Assembly: GCA_964544635.1 (NCBI GenBank)
Contig: CAZJCK010000039.1
Coordinates: 1-33,334, forward strand
Length of the DNA: 33,334 nucleotides
From: CAZJCK01 sp964544635
Lineage (GTDB): Bacteria; Zixibacteria; MSB-5A5; GN15; FEB-12
Direction: 5' to 3'
Positions 8,470 through 17,284 of this stretch are shown one piece after another; the stretch's first letter is position 1, and each line of letters opens with the position of its first letter. A model generated the notes under the pieces. It was not told the origin of the DNA and ran no database searches. It saw nothing but the letters and a program-made list of their open reading frames with translations. The position numbers and the translations under genes are program-made.

Positions 8470-8979
8470 ATGCGACGAGTCCTGCTGACCGTCGGAATTA
8501 GTTTCGTGGCGGTGATTGTTATCGGTCTGTCGATCATCTACGGCGGCCTGTACAACGTAGCCGCGACCGAAGAACATACCGCGCCCACGCTGTGGATACT
8601 GGAAACACTCACCGACAATTCGATCGAAACCCACGCCGAGGGGGTGACCGCGCCGGATATGCTCGACGACTCGGCCACCGTGCAAGCCGGATTCGAGCTG
8701 TTCGACCAACTCTGTCGAACCTGCCACGGAGCGCCGGGGATCGGGCCCGATCGCTTTGCGGCCGGACTCTATCCGGCGGCACCATCTCTGAAAAACGAGG
8801 TCGAAGAATGGTCGGATGCTGAGTTGTTCTGGATTACCAAGCATGGCATCAAGATGACCGGCATGCCGGCGTTCGGGGATGTTGTGAACGACGACGACGT
8901 GTGGAAGATTGTCGCCTTCGTGCGCACTTTGCCCGGGGTCGGTTATTACGACTATCTCGATCGGCGCGACGTAGAATAA
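8470..8979 (+). CDS. Class I c-type cytochrome, membrane-anchored
   Basis: A 169-residue monoheme cytochrome. An N-terminal hydrophobic segment (about 4-27) acts as signal anchor. The heme site is Cys82, Cys85 and His86 (CRTCHGAPG). The distal axial methionine is probably Met132 in GMPAFG, followed by the C-terminal helix DDDVWKIVAFVRTLP that is typical of class I cytochromes. It lies 37 nt after the P460 gene, with AGGGAAAG upstream of the ATG, and probably accepts electrons from that protein in the periplasm. No partner oxidase is encoded next to it; the NO reductase lies about 5 kb away. Confidence 0.88.
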   Translation: MRRVLLTVGISFVAVIVIGLSIIYGGLYNVAATEEHTAPTLWILETLTDNSIETHAEGVTAPDMLDDSATVQAGFELFDQLCRTCHGAPGIGPDRFAAGLYPAAPSLKNEVEEWSDAELFWITKHGIKMTGMPAFGDVVNDDDVWKIVAFVRTLPGVGYYDYLDRRDVE

Positions 8980-9024
8980 CGCCTGACTGGATAGCCAAAC
9001 TGGGCTGACACAAGAGAGCTGTTG

Positions 9025-9543
9025 TCACGCCGAGTAATTCTTGTAGCCGCCCTCAAGCAGGCGTTCCGCTTTCGCCAGAACATCTTTTTCAGTAGCGGCG
9101 CGGGCCTGCTTCAGGCGTTCGCGTACGTTGTTGTCCGATGTCGCCACGATCTGTGCCGCCAGAAGCCCGGCATTGCGCGCCTTGTTGATCGCCACGGTCG
9201 CCACCGGCACGCCGTTGGGCATCTGTACGATGGAGAGCAGCGAGTCTATACCGGACAGGCTCGATGTTTTTACCGGCACGCCGACCACCGGCACGGTCGT
9301 CAGCGCCGCTACCATACCCGGCAAATGCGCCGCGCCGCCGGCCCCGGCGATGATTGCTTTGAGGCCGCGCGCCTCGGCGGCTTCGGCGTATTCAACCATA
9401 CGGTGCGGCGTACGGTGCGCCGAAACAATCGTGATCTCGTACGCCACCGCGAGTTCGTCGAGGACCTTTGCGGCATCCTGCATGATCGGCAGGTCGGAAT
9501 CACTGCCCATGATAATACCAACCAACGGTTGCCTGTCTGTCAT
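9025..9543 (-). CDS. purE: 5-(carboxyamino)imidazole ribonucleotide mutase
   Basis: Class I PurE, 172 residues, moving the carboxylate of N5-CAIR to C4 to give CAIR in de novo purine synthesis. GSDSDLPIM (residues 13-21), SAHRTPHRM with catalytic His43, and the AGGAAHLPGMVAALTTVPVVGVP core are all present. Its ATG overlaps the purK stop by four bases (ATGA), so translation is coupled. The presence of PurK next to it confirms the N5-CAIR route rather than the class II (AIR carboxylase) route. Length is typical. Confidence 0.97.
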   Translation of the reverse strand: MTDRQPLVGIIMGSDSDLPIMQDAAKVLDELAVAYEITIVSAHRTPHRMVEYAEAAEARGLKAIIAGAGGAAHLPGMVAALTTVPVVGVPVKTSSLSGIDSLLSIVQMPNGVPVATVAINKARNAGLLAAQIVATSDNNVRERLKQARAATEKDVLAKAERLLEGGYKNYSA

Positions 9544-10742
9544 TGTTCTTCCTCCCCGGTAATCGTCAACGTATCGCGCACCCGGCGGGCGATATCAATT
9601 GCCGAATCGAGATCGTCAGCCAGTACCGTGGCATGTCCCATCTTGCGATGCGGCCGGCTCTCCGCCTTGCCGTAAATGTGAATTGAAACTCCCGGCAGCG
9701 CCAGGGCGTCGTGGATACCATACACCCGGGTTGGCCCGAAGCCGTCGGCAGCACCAAGCAGGTTGACCATCGCCGCCGGCCGGAGTTGGGTGGTATCGCC
9801 CAGCGGCAGTCCGAGCACGGCGCGCAGGTGCTGCTCGAACTGGTGAGTTACACACGCCTCAATCGTATAGTGACCGGAATTGTGCGGCCGCGGGGCAACT
9901 TCGTTAATCAACAGTTCGCCCGACTTGGTAAGGAACATCTCGACCCCATACACCCCCACGCAATTAAGCGCCTGCACGGTCCTGACCGCCAGGTCGCGAG
10001 CCCGATCGGCAAGACTGTCATCGATTCGCGCCGGGGAAACCAGAAGGTCGAGCAGGTTGGCATCGGGATCGAACACCATCTCGACAATCGGATAGGCGAC
10101 AATCTGGCCGTCCAGATTACGCGCCACCATCACGGCCAGCTCCTTGTCCAGCTCGAGCATCGGCTCGACAAACGAGTCGGCATCAAGCGCTTTTGCGAAG
10201 TCATCGGCAGTCTTGAGAATCTGCACCCCTTTACCATCGTACCCGCCAAAGCGCGCCTTCTGCACCAGCGGGTAGCCGAACGAGGCGAACTTCTCGGCAT
10301 CCGGCATGCCGATGTGCGCATACCGCGGCACCGGGATGTCGTGCTTTTCGAACAGTTGTTTTTGCGCCAGCTTGTCCTGCACCACGCCGAGGACGCGCGG
10401 TGACGGATAGATCGGCTGGCCTTCATCCCACAACACCTGTATCGCCTCGACCGAGATATGTTCGATGTCGTAGGTCGTCACATCGGTCTTTTCGACGAGT
10501 GTGCGAATGGCAGCGGCATCATCGAAGCCGGCCACAATCTGGTCGTCGGCGATGTGGGCCGCCGGCGCGTTGGGAGTGGGATCGAGGATGATGACCCCAA
10601 AACCCATACGTTTGGCCGCCTGCGCCATCATTTTGCCCAGCTGACCGCCACCGATAATGCCGATCCGTGGCAGGTGACCGGGTTTGCCGGGGCGACGGTG
10701 CGGTGCGGGACTCGTTGTCGGTGCCGTCGATGGTGTGCTCAT
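9540..10742 (-). CDS. purK: 5-(carboxyamino)imidazole ribonucleotide synthase (ATP-grasp)
   Basis: A 400-residue ATP-grasp enzyme that uses ATP and bicarbonate to carboxylate AIR to N5-CAIR. It has GIIGGGQLGKMMAQAA near the N terminus, the KARFGGYDGKGVQI ATP-binding loop and EVAPRPHNSGHYTIEAC, the PurK signature, in the C-terminal half. The start is placed at the ATG at 10742 (MSTPST): an in-frame ATG at 10766 falls inside the loop of a strong inverted repeat that ends the upstream ppsA transcript, so it is unlikely to be used. The N-terminal 24 residues are Pro/Thr-rich and not part of the domain. It forms an operon with purE. Confidence 0.95.
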   Translation of the reverse strand: MSTPSTAPTTSPAPHRRPGKPGHLPRIGIIGGGQLGKMMAQAAKRMGFGVIILDPTPNAPAAHIADDQIVAGFDDAAAIRTLVEKTDVTTYDIEHISVEAIQVLWDEGQPIYPSPRVLGVVQDKLAQKQLFEKHDIPVPRYAHIGMPDAEKFASFGYPLVQKARFGGYDGKGVQILKTADDFAKALDADSFVEPMLELDKELAVMVARNLDGQIVAYPIVEMVFDPDANLLDLLVSPARIDDSLADRARDLAVRTVQALNCVGVYGVEMFLTKSGELLINEVAPRPHNSGHYTIEACVTHQFEQHLRAVLGLPLGDTTQLRPAAMVNLLGAADGFGPTRVYGIHDALALPGVSIHIYGKAESRPHRKMGHATVLADDLDSAIDIARRVRDTLTITGEEEQ

Positions 10743-10750
10743 GATGCCTT

Positions 10751-10777
10751 GTAAACCCCGCCGCATCAGGCGGGGTT
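10751..10777 (-). terminator. Inverted repeat ending the ppsA transcript
   Basis: AACCCCGCC (10754-10762) and GGCGGGGTT (10769-10777) form a perfect 9-bp stem with a 6-nt loop, starting 16 nt past the ppsA stop on the minus strand. Only a short T run follows on that strand, so termination may be incomplete. The loop contains an ATG in frame with purK. Confidence 0.6.
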
Positions 10778-10793
10778 CCTGAAATTGGGGGGC

Positions 10794-13184
10794 TCAGTCG
10801 TTTCGCCGTGCCTCCAGTTCGGCGATCGCTCGCTTCACCTCGACCACGCTGTCGGGATTCAGCGAAATAGAGTCGATCCCCTCGCGCACCAAAAACTCCG
10901 CGAACTCCGGATGATCACTCGGTCCCTGGCCGCAGATTCCCACCTCGACGCCATGCTTGTGGGCGGTCTCGATCAGGTCGGCGATTGTCCGTTTCACCGC
11001 CGGGTCGCGTTCGTCAAACTCGTCGGACATTTCATCGGAATCCCGGTCGATGCCGAGCACTAACTGAGTCAGGTCGTTCGAGCCGATCGAAAAACCATCG
11101 AAGCGCTGCGCGAACTGGTCAGCCAGGATGATATTGGACGGTATCTCGGCCATGACAAACACCCGCAGCCCACCGACACCGCGCCCCAGGCCGTTCTCGG
11201 CCAGCGCCTCGAGCACCCGGTCGGCCTCTTCGACGGTGCGGCAGAACGGTATCATGATACTGACATTATCGAAACCGATTTCCTCGCGCACCTTCCTGAT
11301 CGCCCGGCACTCCAGCGCAAACCCCTCGCGATACCGCTCGTTTGAATAGCGTGAGGCGCCGCGGAAACCGAGCATCGGGTTGGCCTCATCGATCTCAAAC
11401 TGCTCGCCGCCGATCAGGTCGGCGTACTCGTTGGTCTTGAAATCCGACATGCGCACGATCACTTCATTGGGGTGCTGCGATGCCGCAATCGTCGCGATGC
11501 CGCGCGCCAGGTTGTCGACGAAGTATTCACTCTTGTCGTCGTACGAGGCGGTCAGCTTCTTGATCTTTTGCCTGGCGCTCTTGTCTGAAAGCTCGTCGTA
11601 CTTTACCAGCGCCATCGGATGAATCTTGATCACGTTATTGATGATGAATTCCATTCGCGCCAGGCCGACACCATCGATCGGCAGCCGCCACCAGCGAAAT
11701 GCCGAGGCCCGACTTGCCAGATTGATCTTCACGCCGGTTTCAGTTTGCGGAATGCTCTCAAGATCGACATCCTCTTCATCGAACTCCAGCGCCCCCTGGT
11801 ACACCTTGCCGATATCTCCTTCGGCACAGGAGACAGTAATTTTGCTGCCGTCTTTGATGGCCGAAGTGGCATCCTCCGTTCCAATCACGGCCGGGATGCC
11901 CAGTTCGCGGCTGACGATAGCGGCGTGCGACGTTCTCCCGCCGTGATCGGTGACTATCGCCGCGGCCTTCTTCATGATCGGCACCCAGTCGGGATCGGTC
12001 ATGGTGGTGACGAGTATGGAACCGTCCTTGAATGCATCGATATCGTCGGCATCGGCAATGATCTGCGCCTTGCCGGCGGCAATCGCCTGCCCGATACTGA
12101 GGCCCTCGACAATCGTTTCGCCGCTGTCGCGCAGGCGGTAACGCTTCATCGACGTTCCTGTTTTCTGCTGCTGCACCGTTTCCGGTCGCGCCTGCACGAT
12201 AAACAGGTTGCCCGACTCACCATCGCGCGCCCACTCCATATCCATCGGCTGGCCGTAGTGACGCTCGATCGCGACCGCCCAGCGCGCCAGTGTGAGGATC
12301 TCGTCGTCACTGAGTACAGCCGATCTTTGCTCTTTCTTTGTAGTGTCGGTGTTCCTGGTAGCATTGGAGCCACGCTTGCTGTACACCATCTTCTTCTCTT
12401 TGCTGCCAATCTCCTTCTTGATGATCGGCTTGACCGAATCGTCACCCAGGAGCGGTTTGAACACGACATATTCATCCGGGGTGACCGTCCCCTGTACCAC
12501 GTTTTCACCCAGCCCCCACGCCGCGTTGATCACCACTACTTTGTCGAAGCCGGTCTCGGTATCAATAGAGAACATCACCCCCGAGCCGGCCTTGTCGGCA
12601 CGCACCATCTTCTGGACGCCGACCGACAATGCGACCTTCATGTGGTCGAAGCCCTTCTCCTCTCGATAGGCGATGGCGCGGTCGGTGAACAGCGAGGCGT
12701 AGCACTTGACAATTGCATCGAGCAGATCGTCGATGCCCGAAATATTGAGAAAGGTCTCCTGCTGGCCGGCAAACGATGCATCCGGGAGATCCTCGGCCGT
12801 TGCGCTGGAACGGACGGCGACATCGATGTTATCCTCACCGTAACGACGCGACAGTTCCGTGTAGTATTCGCTGACCGCCGCCACTGTCTCTTCGGGCAGG
12901 GCCTGCTTGCGGATCCTCTTGCGTATCGACTTCCCGATTTTCTCGAGATTGCTGCCATCCTTTTTCAACTCGTCGAGCTTTGACGTGATTTTGTCGACAA
13001 TTCCCGCCTCTGCGAGAAAGCGACGGTAAGCGTGCGAGGTGGTGGCGAAGCCGTCCGGAACCCGAATGTTGTCGTGCTTCAGCTTCTGGATCATCTCGCC
13101 GAGCGAGGCATTCTTGCCGCCGACCGCAGCCACATCGTCGGAACTCAACTCATCGAGCCACTTGACCGGTTGTGTCGTCGCCAT
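10794..13184 (-). CDS. ppsA: Phosphoenolpyruvate synthase (pyruvate, water dikinase)
   Basis: A 796-residue enzyme making phosphoenolpyruvate from pyruvate, ATP and water, used in gluconeogenesis. The N-terminal ATP-grasp domain begins VKWLDELSSDDVAAVGGKNASLGEM and includes RSSATAEDLPDASFAGQQ, the PpsA form. The swivelling phosphohistidine domain carries His420 in GGRTSHAAIVSRELGIPAVIG. The C-terminal PEP/pyruvate TIM barrel ends with Cys751 in GICGQGPSDHPEFAEFL. Size matches E. coli PpsA (792) and is shorter than pyruvate phosphate dikinase. AAGGAAAGG precedes the ATG. It is monocistronic as far as can be seen, with the hairpin at 10754-10777 behind it, and divergent from the methyltransferase gene. 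Confidence 0.96.
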   Translation of the reverse strand: MATTQPVKWLDELSSDDVAAVGGKNASLGEMIQKLKHDNIRVPDGFATTSHAYRRFLAEAGIVDKITSKLDELKKDGSNLEKIGKSIRKRIRKQALPEETVAAVSEYYTELSRRYGEDNIDVAVRSSATAEDLPDASFAGQQETFLNISGIDDLLDAIVKCYASLFTDRAIAYREEKGFDHMKVALSVGVQKMVRADKAGSGVMFSIDTETGFDKVVVINAAWGLGENVVQGTVTPDEYVVFKPLLGDDSVKPIIKKEIGSKEKKMVYSKRGSNATRNTDTTKKEQRSAVLSDDEILTLARWAVAIERHYGQPMDMEWARDGESGNLFIVQARPETVQQQKTGTSMKRYRLRDSGETIVEGLSIGQAIAAGKAQIIADADDIDAFKDGSILVTTMTDPDWVPIMKKAAAIVTDHGGRTSHAAIVSRELGIPAVIGTEDATSAIKDGSKITVSCAEGDIGKVYQGALEFDEEDVDLESIPQTETGVKINLASRASAFRWWRLPIDGVGLARMEFIINNVIKIHPMALVKYDELSDKSARQKIKKLTASYDDKSEYFVDNLARGIATIAASQHPNEVIVRMSDFKTNEYADLIGGEQFEIDEANPMLGFRGASRYSNERYREGFALECRAIRKVREEIGFDNVSIMIPFCRTVEEADRVLEALAENGLGRGVGGLRVFVMAEIPSNIILADQFAQRFDGFSIGSNDLTQLVLGIDRDSDEMSDEFDERDPAVKRTIADLIETAHKHGVEVGICGQGPSDHPEFAEFLVREGIDSISLNPDSVVEVKRAIAELEARRND

Positions 13185-13352
13185 GATTTCCTTTCCTTGT
13201 TGGCTGTTTTACTTATCGCTATGTTTTCTATCGCAAGAGACGTGCCGAAAAAGCGGCCCCGACAACCCGGCAGAAGGCGTAAGACGCACCATTGTGCGAG
13301 TACCAGAGACACGTATGCACGATCGGTACACATAGCGTAACGGCGAAGACTC

Positions 13353-14180
13353 ATGACGTTGAACAGGAAACTTCGCGACCAGTATCGAGCTGATCGGCTG
13401 ATTGATCGCATTCTCGACCAGTTGCGCCGATCGGGGAGAGATATCGACCGCCTCAGCCGCAACGATCTTCTCGGATTCGACGAATTCCATGTCGGCGGCC
13501 GCGCCACCACCAGCCGGCTCGCGGAACTGGTTCCCGATCTGCGCGGCTCGACGGTACTCGATATCGGCTGCGGTCTCGGCGGCCCGGTGCGTACTCTGGT
13601 GGCCGACCATGGCTGCGATGCGATCGGTATGGATCTCAGTTGCGGGTACATTCGTGCGGCGACGGTACTTTCTGACCTGGTGCGGATGTCAGCGACAACC
13701 GGCTTTGTTTGTGCCGCCGCACCGGACCTGCCGTTTGGTGACGACAGTTTCGATGTACTCTGGATGCAGCATACCGGCATGAACATCGAGGACAAAGACC
13801 GCTTGTGGCACGAAGCAGTCCGTGTACTGCGGCCGCACGGCCGGGTCGCGCTGCACGAAGTGTTCAGCGAACTATCGGGCTCCATTCACTATCCGGTCTT
13901 CTGGTCCGACGATCCCGCCATCAGCTTCATCGAATCGCAGCAGGCGACACAAGCGCGCCTGGGTCGCCACGGATTCGGCATCGTCGAGTGGCGGGATATC
14001 ACAGACGAGTCTGCCGATTGGTTTTCGCGTGTCATCCGACATTGCGATGAGAAGGGCGTGCCGCCGCTCAGCCTCGAGCTGGTGGTCGGACCGTCCTTCG
14101 AAATCAAAGCGCGCAATGTTCACCGCAACCTGGTCGACGGCGCCGTTTCAATCGTACAAGCGGTGGCAGAACTGCGGTAG
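13353..14180 (+). CDS. Class I SAM-dependent methyltransferase
   Basis: A 275-residue cytosolic methyltransferase with a Rossmann-type core. Motif I is VLDIGCGLGGPVRTL (about residues 68-82), followed by the acidic SAM-ribose region GMDLSCGYI, motif IV FDVLWMQHTGMNIEDK and RVLRPHGRVALHEVF. The overall look is of the sarcosine/dimethylglycine or UbiE-like group acting on small molecules, but no residue fixes the substrate. A long N-terminal helix region of about 45 residues precedes the core. The ribosome binding site is poor (GAAGA). It stands alone, divergent from ppsA and convergent with the NO reductase gene, with a strong hairpin between them. Confidence 0.8.
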   Translation: MTLNRKLRDQYRADRLIDRILDQLRRSGRDIDRLSRNDLLGFDEFHVGGRATTSRLAELVPDLRGSTVLDIGCGLGGPVRTLVADHGCDAIGMDLSCGYIRAATVLSDLVRMSATTGFVCAAAPDLPFGDDSFDVLWMQHTGMNIEDKDRLWHEAVRVLRPHGRVALHEVFSELSGSIHYPVFWSDDPAISFIESQQATQARLGRHGFGIVEWRDITDESADWFSRVIRHCDEKGVPPLSLELVVGPSFEIKARNVHRNLVDGAVSIVQAVAELR

Positions 14181-14205
14181 CATCGTGAACCTGTGAGTAC
14201 AAGAA

Positions 14206-14237
14206 CGGCCCGATGGTCGCGAAGACCAGTCGGGCCG
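14206..14237. terminator. Strong hairpin between convergent methyltransferase and norZ genes
   Basis: CGGCCCGATGGTC and GACCAGTCGGGCCG pair as 8 bp, a one-base bulge and 5 bp around a GCGAA loop. The position, 25 nt past the methyltransferase stop and 38 nt past the norZ stop, suits a shared terminator. The minus strand continues TTCTTGT, so termination of norZ is the more likely role; the plus strand lacks a T run. Confidence 0.55.
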
Positions 14238-14275
14238 CCTGTGTGTAAGGAGTATATGAATGCGTGTTGGATCTG

Positions 14276-16555
14276 CTATGAAACCGACTCCGGCTTCTTT
14301 CGCGGCTCCGGCGAAGGCGTTTTCGGTTCCTCGCCCTTCAGCGAGTGGCCGGTCGCCAGTCCGAATACAAACAGCACCAGGATGAGAATACCCAGCGCGA
14401 AGATGGTGTCCCCCGGGGCACGCAGCCACTTGAAGACGGTGATCCATTCGGAATAGAGAAACTCGCTGGAGCGCGCCCACCAGTATCCTTTTTCCACCGA
14501 TGCCCATGTCTGCATGAAACCGATCGGCAGCAGGCTGATGACGACCATGAGCGTCAGCCCAATGTTGATCGTCCAGAACGCCGTCTTGATGATCTTGTCC
14601 TTCCACTGTCGCCGCACATACAATACGCGCAGGCAGAACAGCATCAAACCGAGGCCGAGCATGCCGTACACGCCGAACAGTGCGGTATGAGCGTGCACCG
14701 GTGTCGTGTTCAAACCCTGCATGTAATACAGCGCGATCGGCGGATTGATCATGAAGCCGAACAACCCGGCACCGACCATATTCCAGAAGGCAACAGCGAC
14801 AAAGAAGTAGATCGGCCAGCGGTATTTCTGCATCCATGGTGTGGAGCGGGCGAGACGTATGTTTTCCCATGCCTCGAAACCGATGATCGTCAGCGGCACG
14901 ACTTCGAGCGCGCTGAACACGGCACCGAGCGCCATCACCGATGTCGGCGTCCCGGAAAAGTACAGGTGGTGCAGCGTACCGATGATACCGCCGGTAAGGA
15001 AGATCGTTGTCGAGAAGATCACTGCTGCCGACGCTGTCTTGAGTCGGATGAGCGCCAGCCGGGCAAAGAGGAAGGCGATGACGGCGGTGGCAAACACCTC
15101 GAAGAAACCTTCCACCCAGAGGTGGACCACCCACCAGCGCCAGTACTCGGCTATTGCCAGGTGGGTTTGACGTCCCCACATCAAACCGGCCATGTAGAAG
15201 CCGCCGATGGCGATAGCCGAGATGAGGAACATCGTCATGATAGGTTTGGTGTCGCCGCCCTGTTTGATCGCGGGAATGATAGTCCGTCCGACCAGCCACA
15301 GCCAGAAGAACAAACCGCCCAACAGCGCGATCTGCCAGACGCGGCCGAGGTCAACATACTCATAGCCCTGGTGACCGAACCAGAACCACATGCCGTTCTC
15401 ATCGAGCAGGCCCTTCACGCTGAGCAGTTGCCCGATCAGCGATCCGGCGACGACAACAATGAGGGCAACAAAGAGAATGTTCACGCCCGTCTTCTGGCCC
15501 TTCGGGTCGCGACCCAGCACCGCCGGGCCGATAAACAGGCCGGCGGCAAGCCAGGCGGTGGCGATCCAGAAGATGCCGAGCTGGGTGTGCCAGGTTCGGG
15601 TGATCGAGTAGGGCAGCCAGTCCCCCAGCGGTATGCCGTAGAAACCGACCCCTTCAACACCGTAGTGGGCGGTAATCACCCCCATTATCATCTGCACCAA
15701 AAAGAGACCGGAAACGACCCAGAAGTATTTGACGACCGCCTTCTGCGACGGTGTCGTCTCGAAGTCCTGGATTGGATCGGTTTCCGGCAGGCGTTCTGCT
15801 ATTTGTTGCTCCTGTTGCGATGCATGCCACCATACCAGCAGGCCGATACCACCGAGCAGCATGATGATACTCATGCCGGTCCAGATGATGGCGTCGCTGG
15901 TCGGTACGTTGTCGATCAACGGTTCGTGCGGCCAGTTAGAAGTGTAGGTCATCGTCTGGCCCGGTCGGTTGGTCGAGGCCGCCCACGACGACCAGAAATA
16001 GAACGACGTCAGCTTTCGGATGCGACTCGTATCCTTAATGGTGTTGGCCGGGATGGCGGCCAGGGTGTCGCCGTTCTTGAAGACTTCGATGTAATGCTGG
16101 AAGTTGTGTTCGTATGCTTCCTTGCGAATCGGTGCCAGCACGAGATTGCCGGTCGCTTCGTCGTACGTGTTGGCTCGCATCATCTTCTTGAGACGCGCCT
16201 TGAGCATCGCCTGCTGCTCTTCGTCCAGGCTGTCGTACGGTTGTGCGAAGTTGTCTTCGGACCAGCGACCGAGTATGAAGATTGCTTCACGATGAAGATA
16301 ATCGGCGGTCCAGTCGGGAGCCACATAACTGCCGTGTCCCCACACCGACCCGACCTCCATGCCTCCCATCGCCCGCCATACTTCCTGTCCATCGCCGATT
16401 TCACCGGACGGTATGATTATTTCACCGTCGGTGGTCAGCACCCGATCAGGAATCGGCGGCTTCTCCTGGTAGATGCGCACGCCGGCCCAACCGAGGATGG
16501 CGAACGACGCTACCACGACAATGATAAACGCCCACCACAATCGCTTCAGGTTCAT
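14276..16555 (-). CDS. norZ: Quinol-dependent nitric oxide reductase (single-subunit qNOR)
   Basis: A 759-residue inner-membrane enzyme reducing two NO to N2O with electrons from quinol. The N-terminal extension fused to the 12-helix NorB core (GSYVAPDWTADYLHRE region, periplasmic) marks qNOR rather than the two-subunit cytochrome-c form. Expected metal ligands are visible: His323 (heme b), His478 and Glu482 in HLWVEGFFEVFA and His529/His530 in GTLHHLYFSGTP (FeB), and His621/His623 in HAHTALFG (hemes b3 and b). AAGGAA precedes the ATG. It follows the hemerythrin gene on the same strand by 69 nt, separated by a hairpin, and the pair lies beside an Rrf2 regulator, so the unit is probably a nitric oxide detoxification response. 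Confidence 0.95.
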   Translation of the reverse strand: MNLKRLWWAFIIVVVASFAILGWAGVRIYQEKPPIPDRVLTTDGEIIIPSGEIGDGQEVWRAMGGMEVGSVWGHGSYVAPDWTADYLHREAIFILGRWSEDNFAQPYDSLDEEQQAMLKARLKKMMRANTYDEATGNLVLAPIRKEAYEHNFQHYIEVFKNGDTLAAIPANTIKDTSRIRKLTSFYFWSSWAASTNRPGQTMTYTSNWPHEPLIDNVPTSDAIIWTGMSIIMLLGGIGLLVWWHASQQEQQIAERLPETDPIQDFETTPSQKAVVKYFWVVSGLFLVQMIMGVITAHYGVEGVGFYGIPLGDWLPYSITRTWHTQLGIFWIATAWLAAGLFIGPAVLGRDPKGQKTGVNILFVALIVVVAGSLIGQLLSVKGLLDENGMWFWFGHQGYEYVDLGRVWQIALLGGLFFWLWLVGRTIIPAIKQGGDTKPIMTMFLISAIAIGGFYMAGLMWGRQTHLAIAEYWRWWVVHLWVEGFFEVFATAVIAFLFARLALIRLKTASAAVIFSTTIFLTGGIIGTLHHLYFSGTPTSVMALGAVFSALEVVPLTIIGFEAWENIRLARSTPWMQKYRWPIYFFVAVAFWNMVGAGLFGFMINPPIALYYMQGLNTTPVHAHTALFGVYGMLGLGLMLFCLRVLYVRRQWKDKIIKTAFWTINIGLTLMVVISLLPIGFMQTWASVEKGYWWARSSEFLYSEWITVFKWLRAPGDTIFALGILILVLFVFGLATGHSLKGEEPKTPSPEPRKKPESVS

Positions 16556-16576
16556 CAGTCAGTTCCTTTCCGTTTC

Positions 16577-16599
16577 ACACTGTCCAGCCCGGACTGTGT
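16577..16599 (-). other. Intercistronic hairpin between the hemerythrin and norZ genes
   Basis: ACACTGTCC and GGACTGTGT form a 9-position stem with one central T-T mismatch and a 5-nt loop, placed 22 nt before the norZ start. There is no T run on the minus strand after it, so it looks more like an mRNA-processing or stability element, or a weak attenuator, than a terminator. Confidence 0.4.
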
Positions 16600-16624
16600 C
16601 ATGCTGTTTAGTGCTGCCCGGAGA

Positions 16625-17221
16625 TTAGTGACCGCAGCAGGTGGTGTGAGAAGGAATCGAGTCGAGGGCCACTGAATAGCGCTCAGCCAGAGATTTGGCG
16701 AGTTCTATGTACCGTTGATGTGTACCGAGGCCCATATGTTCCGATTCAACGCGATTAAATGTATCGTTCAGTTGATCCATCTCATCATCGTCGAGCATCC
16801 GCTCCGCAATCGGGAACAGGATTTTGTCTTCCTTGTGTATGTGGCTGCGCAGCAGGATGACGTATTCACGGGCCGCGGTCACATACGCGCCCAGCGCCTG
16901 CGCTTCGCCCTCCGAGGCCGCCGCGATGTTGTCGGCCATTGCCTTGACCAAGGCGCGGCCCTGCTCATGTTCGTCCAGCATGACTGCAACCGGACCGCCC
17001 GATGACGGCATCCCTTTGCGCTCCAGGGTCGTGAAAAGGTGGTCTTCCTCTTTCCCATGATGACACTTGTCCGCGAAATTACGGATGAAGTCGACCACCT
17101 GCCCGGCCGGCTCGGCTTCGAGGCGGCTGTTATCCACAGCCTCTTGAGCGACTTTCTCAAGACAGCTCAGGACTACTTCGATTATTCGGTGTTCCTCAGA
17201 AAGTACAGCAGTTGGTTTCAT
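16625..17221 (-). CDS. Hemerythrin HHE-domain protein (nitrosative-stress type)
   Basis: A 198-residue helical protein with a non-heme di-iron site. Candidate ligands are His11 (SEEHRII), His54/His55 and Glu58/Glu59 (CHHGKEEDHLF), His85 (DEHEQGRAL) and the HIHKEDKILFP stretch. Similar proteins (YtfE/RIC and DNR-like hemerythrins) repair iron-sulfur clusters or handle NO and oxygen. It is the first gene of the unit that includes norZ. The ATG at 17221 is used because GGAGG lies 7 nt upstream; a GTG at 17233 would itself overlap that ribosome binding site. The C terminus ends CCGH, a cysteine pair not needed for the iron site. A palindrome likely bound by the Rrf2 regulator lies just upstream. 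Confidence 0.88.
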   Translation of the reverse strand: MKPTAVLSEEHRIIEVVLSCLEKVAQEAVDNSRLEAEPAGQVVDFIRNFADKCHHGKEEDHLFTTLERKGMPSSGGPVAVMLDEHEQGRALVKAMADNIAAASEGEAQALGAYVTAAREYVILLRSHIHKEDKILFPIAERMLDDDEMDQLNDTFNRVESEHMGLGTHQRYIELAKSLAERYSVALDSIPSHTTCCGH

Positions 17222-17243
17222 TACGTCCTCCACTTAATAAAGT

Positions 17244-17265
17244 AATAGCATGTGCATATCGTATT
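17244..17265. promoter_or_regulatory. Candidate Rrf2 operator 2, upstream of the hemerythrin gene
   Basis: A 22-bp imperfect palindrome (16 of 22 positions symmetric) with ends AATA and TATT, a central TGCA and inner AT blocks. It shares 16 of 22 positions with the palindrome in front of the Rrf2 gene. It is centred about 33 nt upstream of the hemerythrin start, where a promoter is expected. A T6-GCC-A6 palindrome (17264-17278) abuts it. Confidence 0.5.
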
Positions 17266-17284
17266 TTTTGCCAAAAAAGAGATA

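Noticed and set aside
11619..12983. 454-codon open frame on the plus strand inside ppsA
   Set aside because: Antisense shadow of the PEP synthase gene in high-GC DNA. It has no domain, and the opposite strand holds an unbroken conserved enzyme.
14148..15299. 383-codon second minus-strand frame overlapping norZ
   Set aside because: It lies in another frame of the same strand as norZ and has the low-complexity, Arg/His-rich composition of a shadow frame.
14345..16675. 776-codon open frame on the plus strand opposite norZ
   Set aside because: It is a mirror of the norZ codon pattern on the other strand. The translation is rich in His, Asp and Arg with no recognisable domain, while the minus strand encodes an intact qNOR with all metal ligands.
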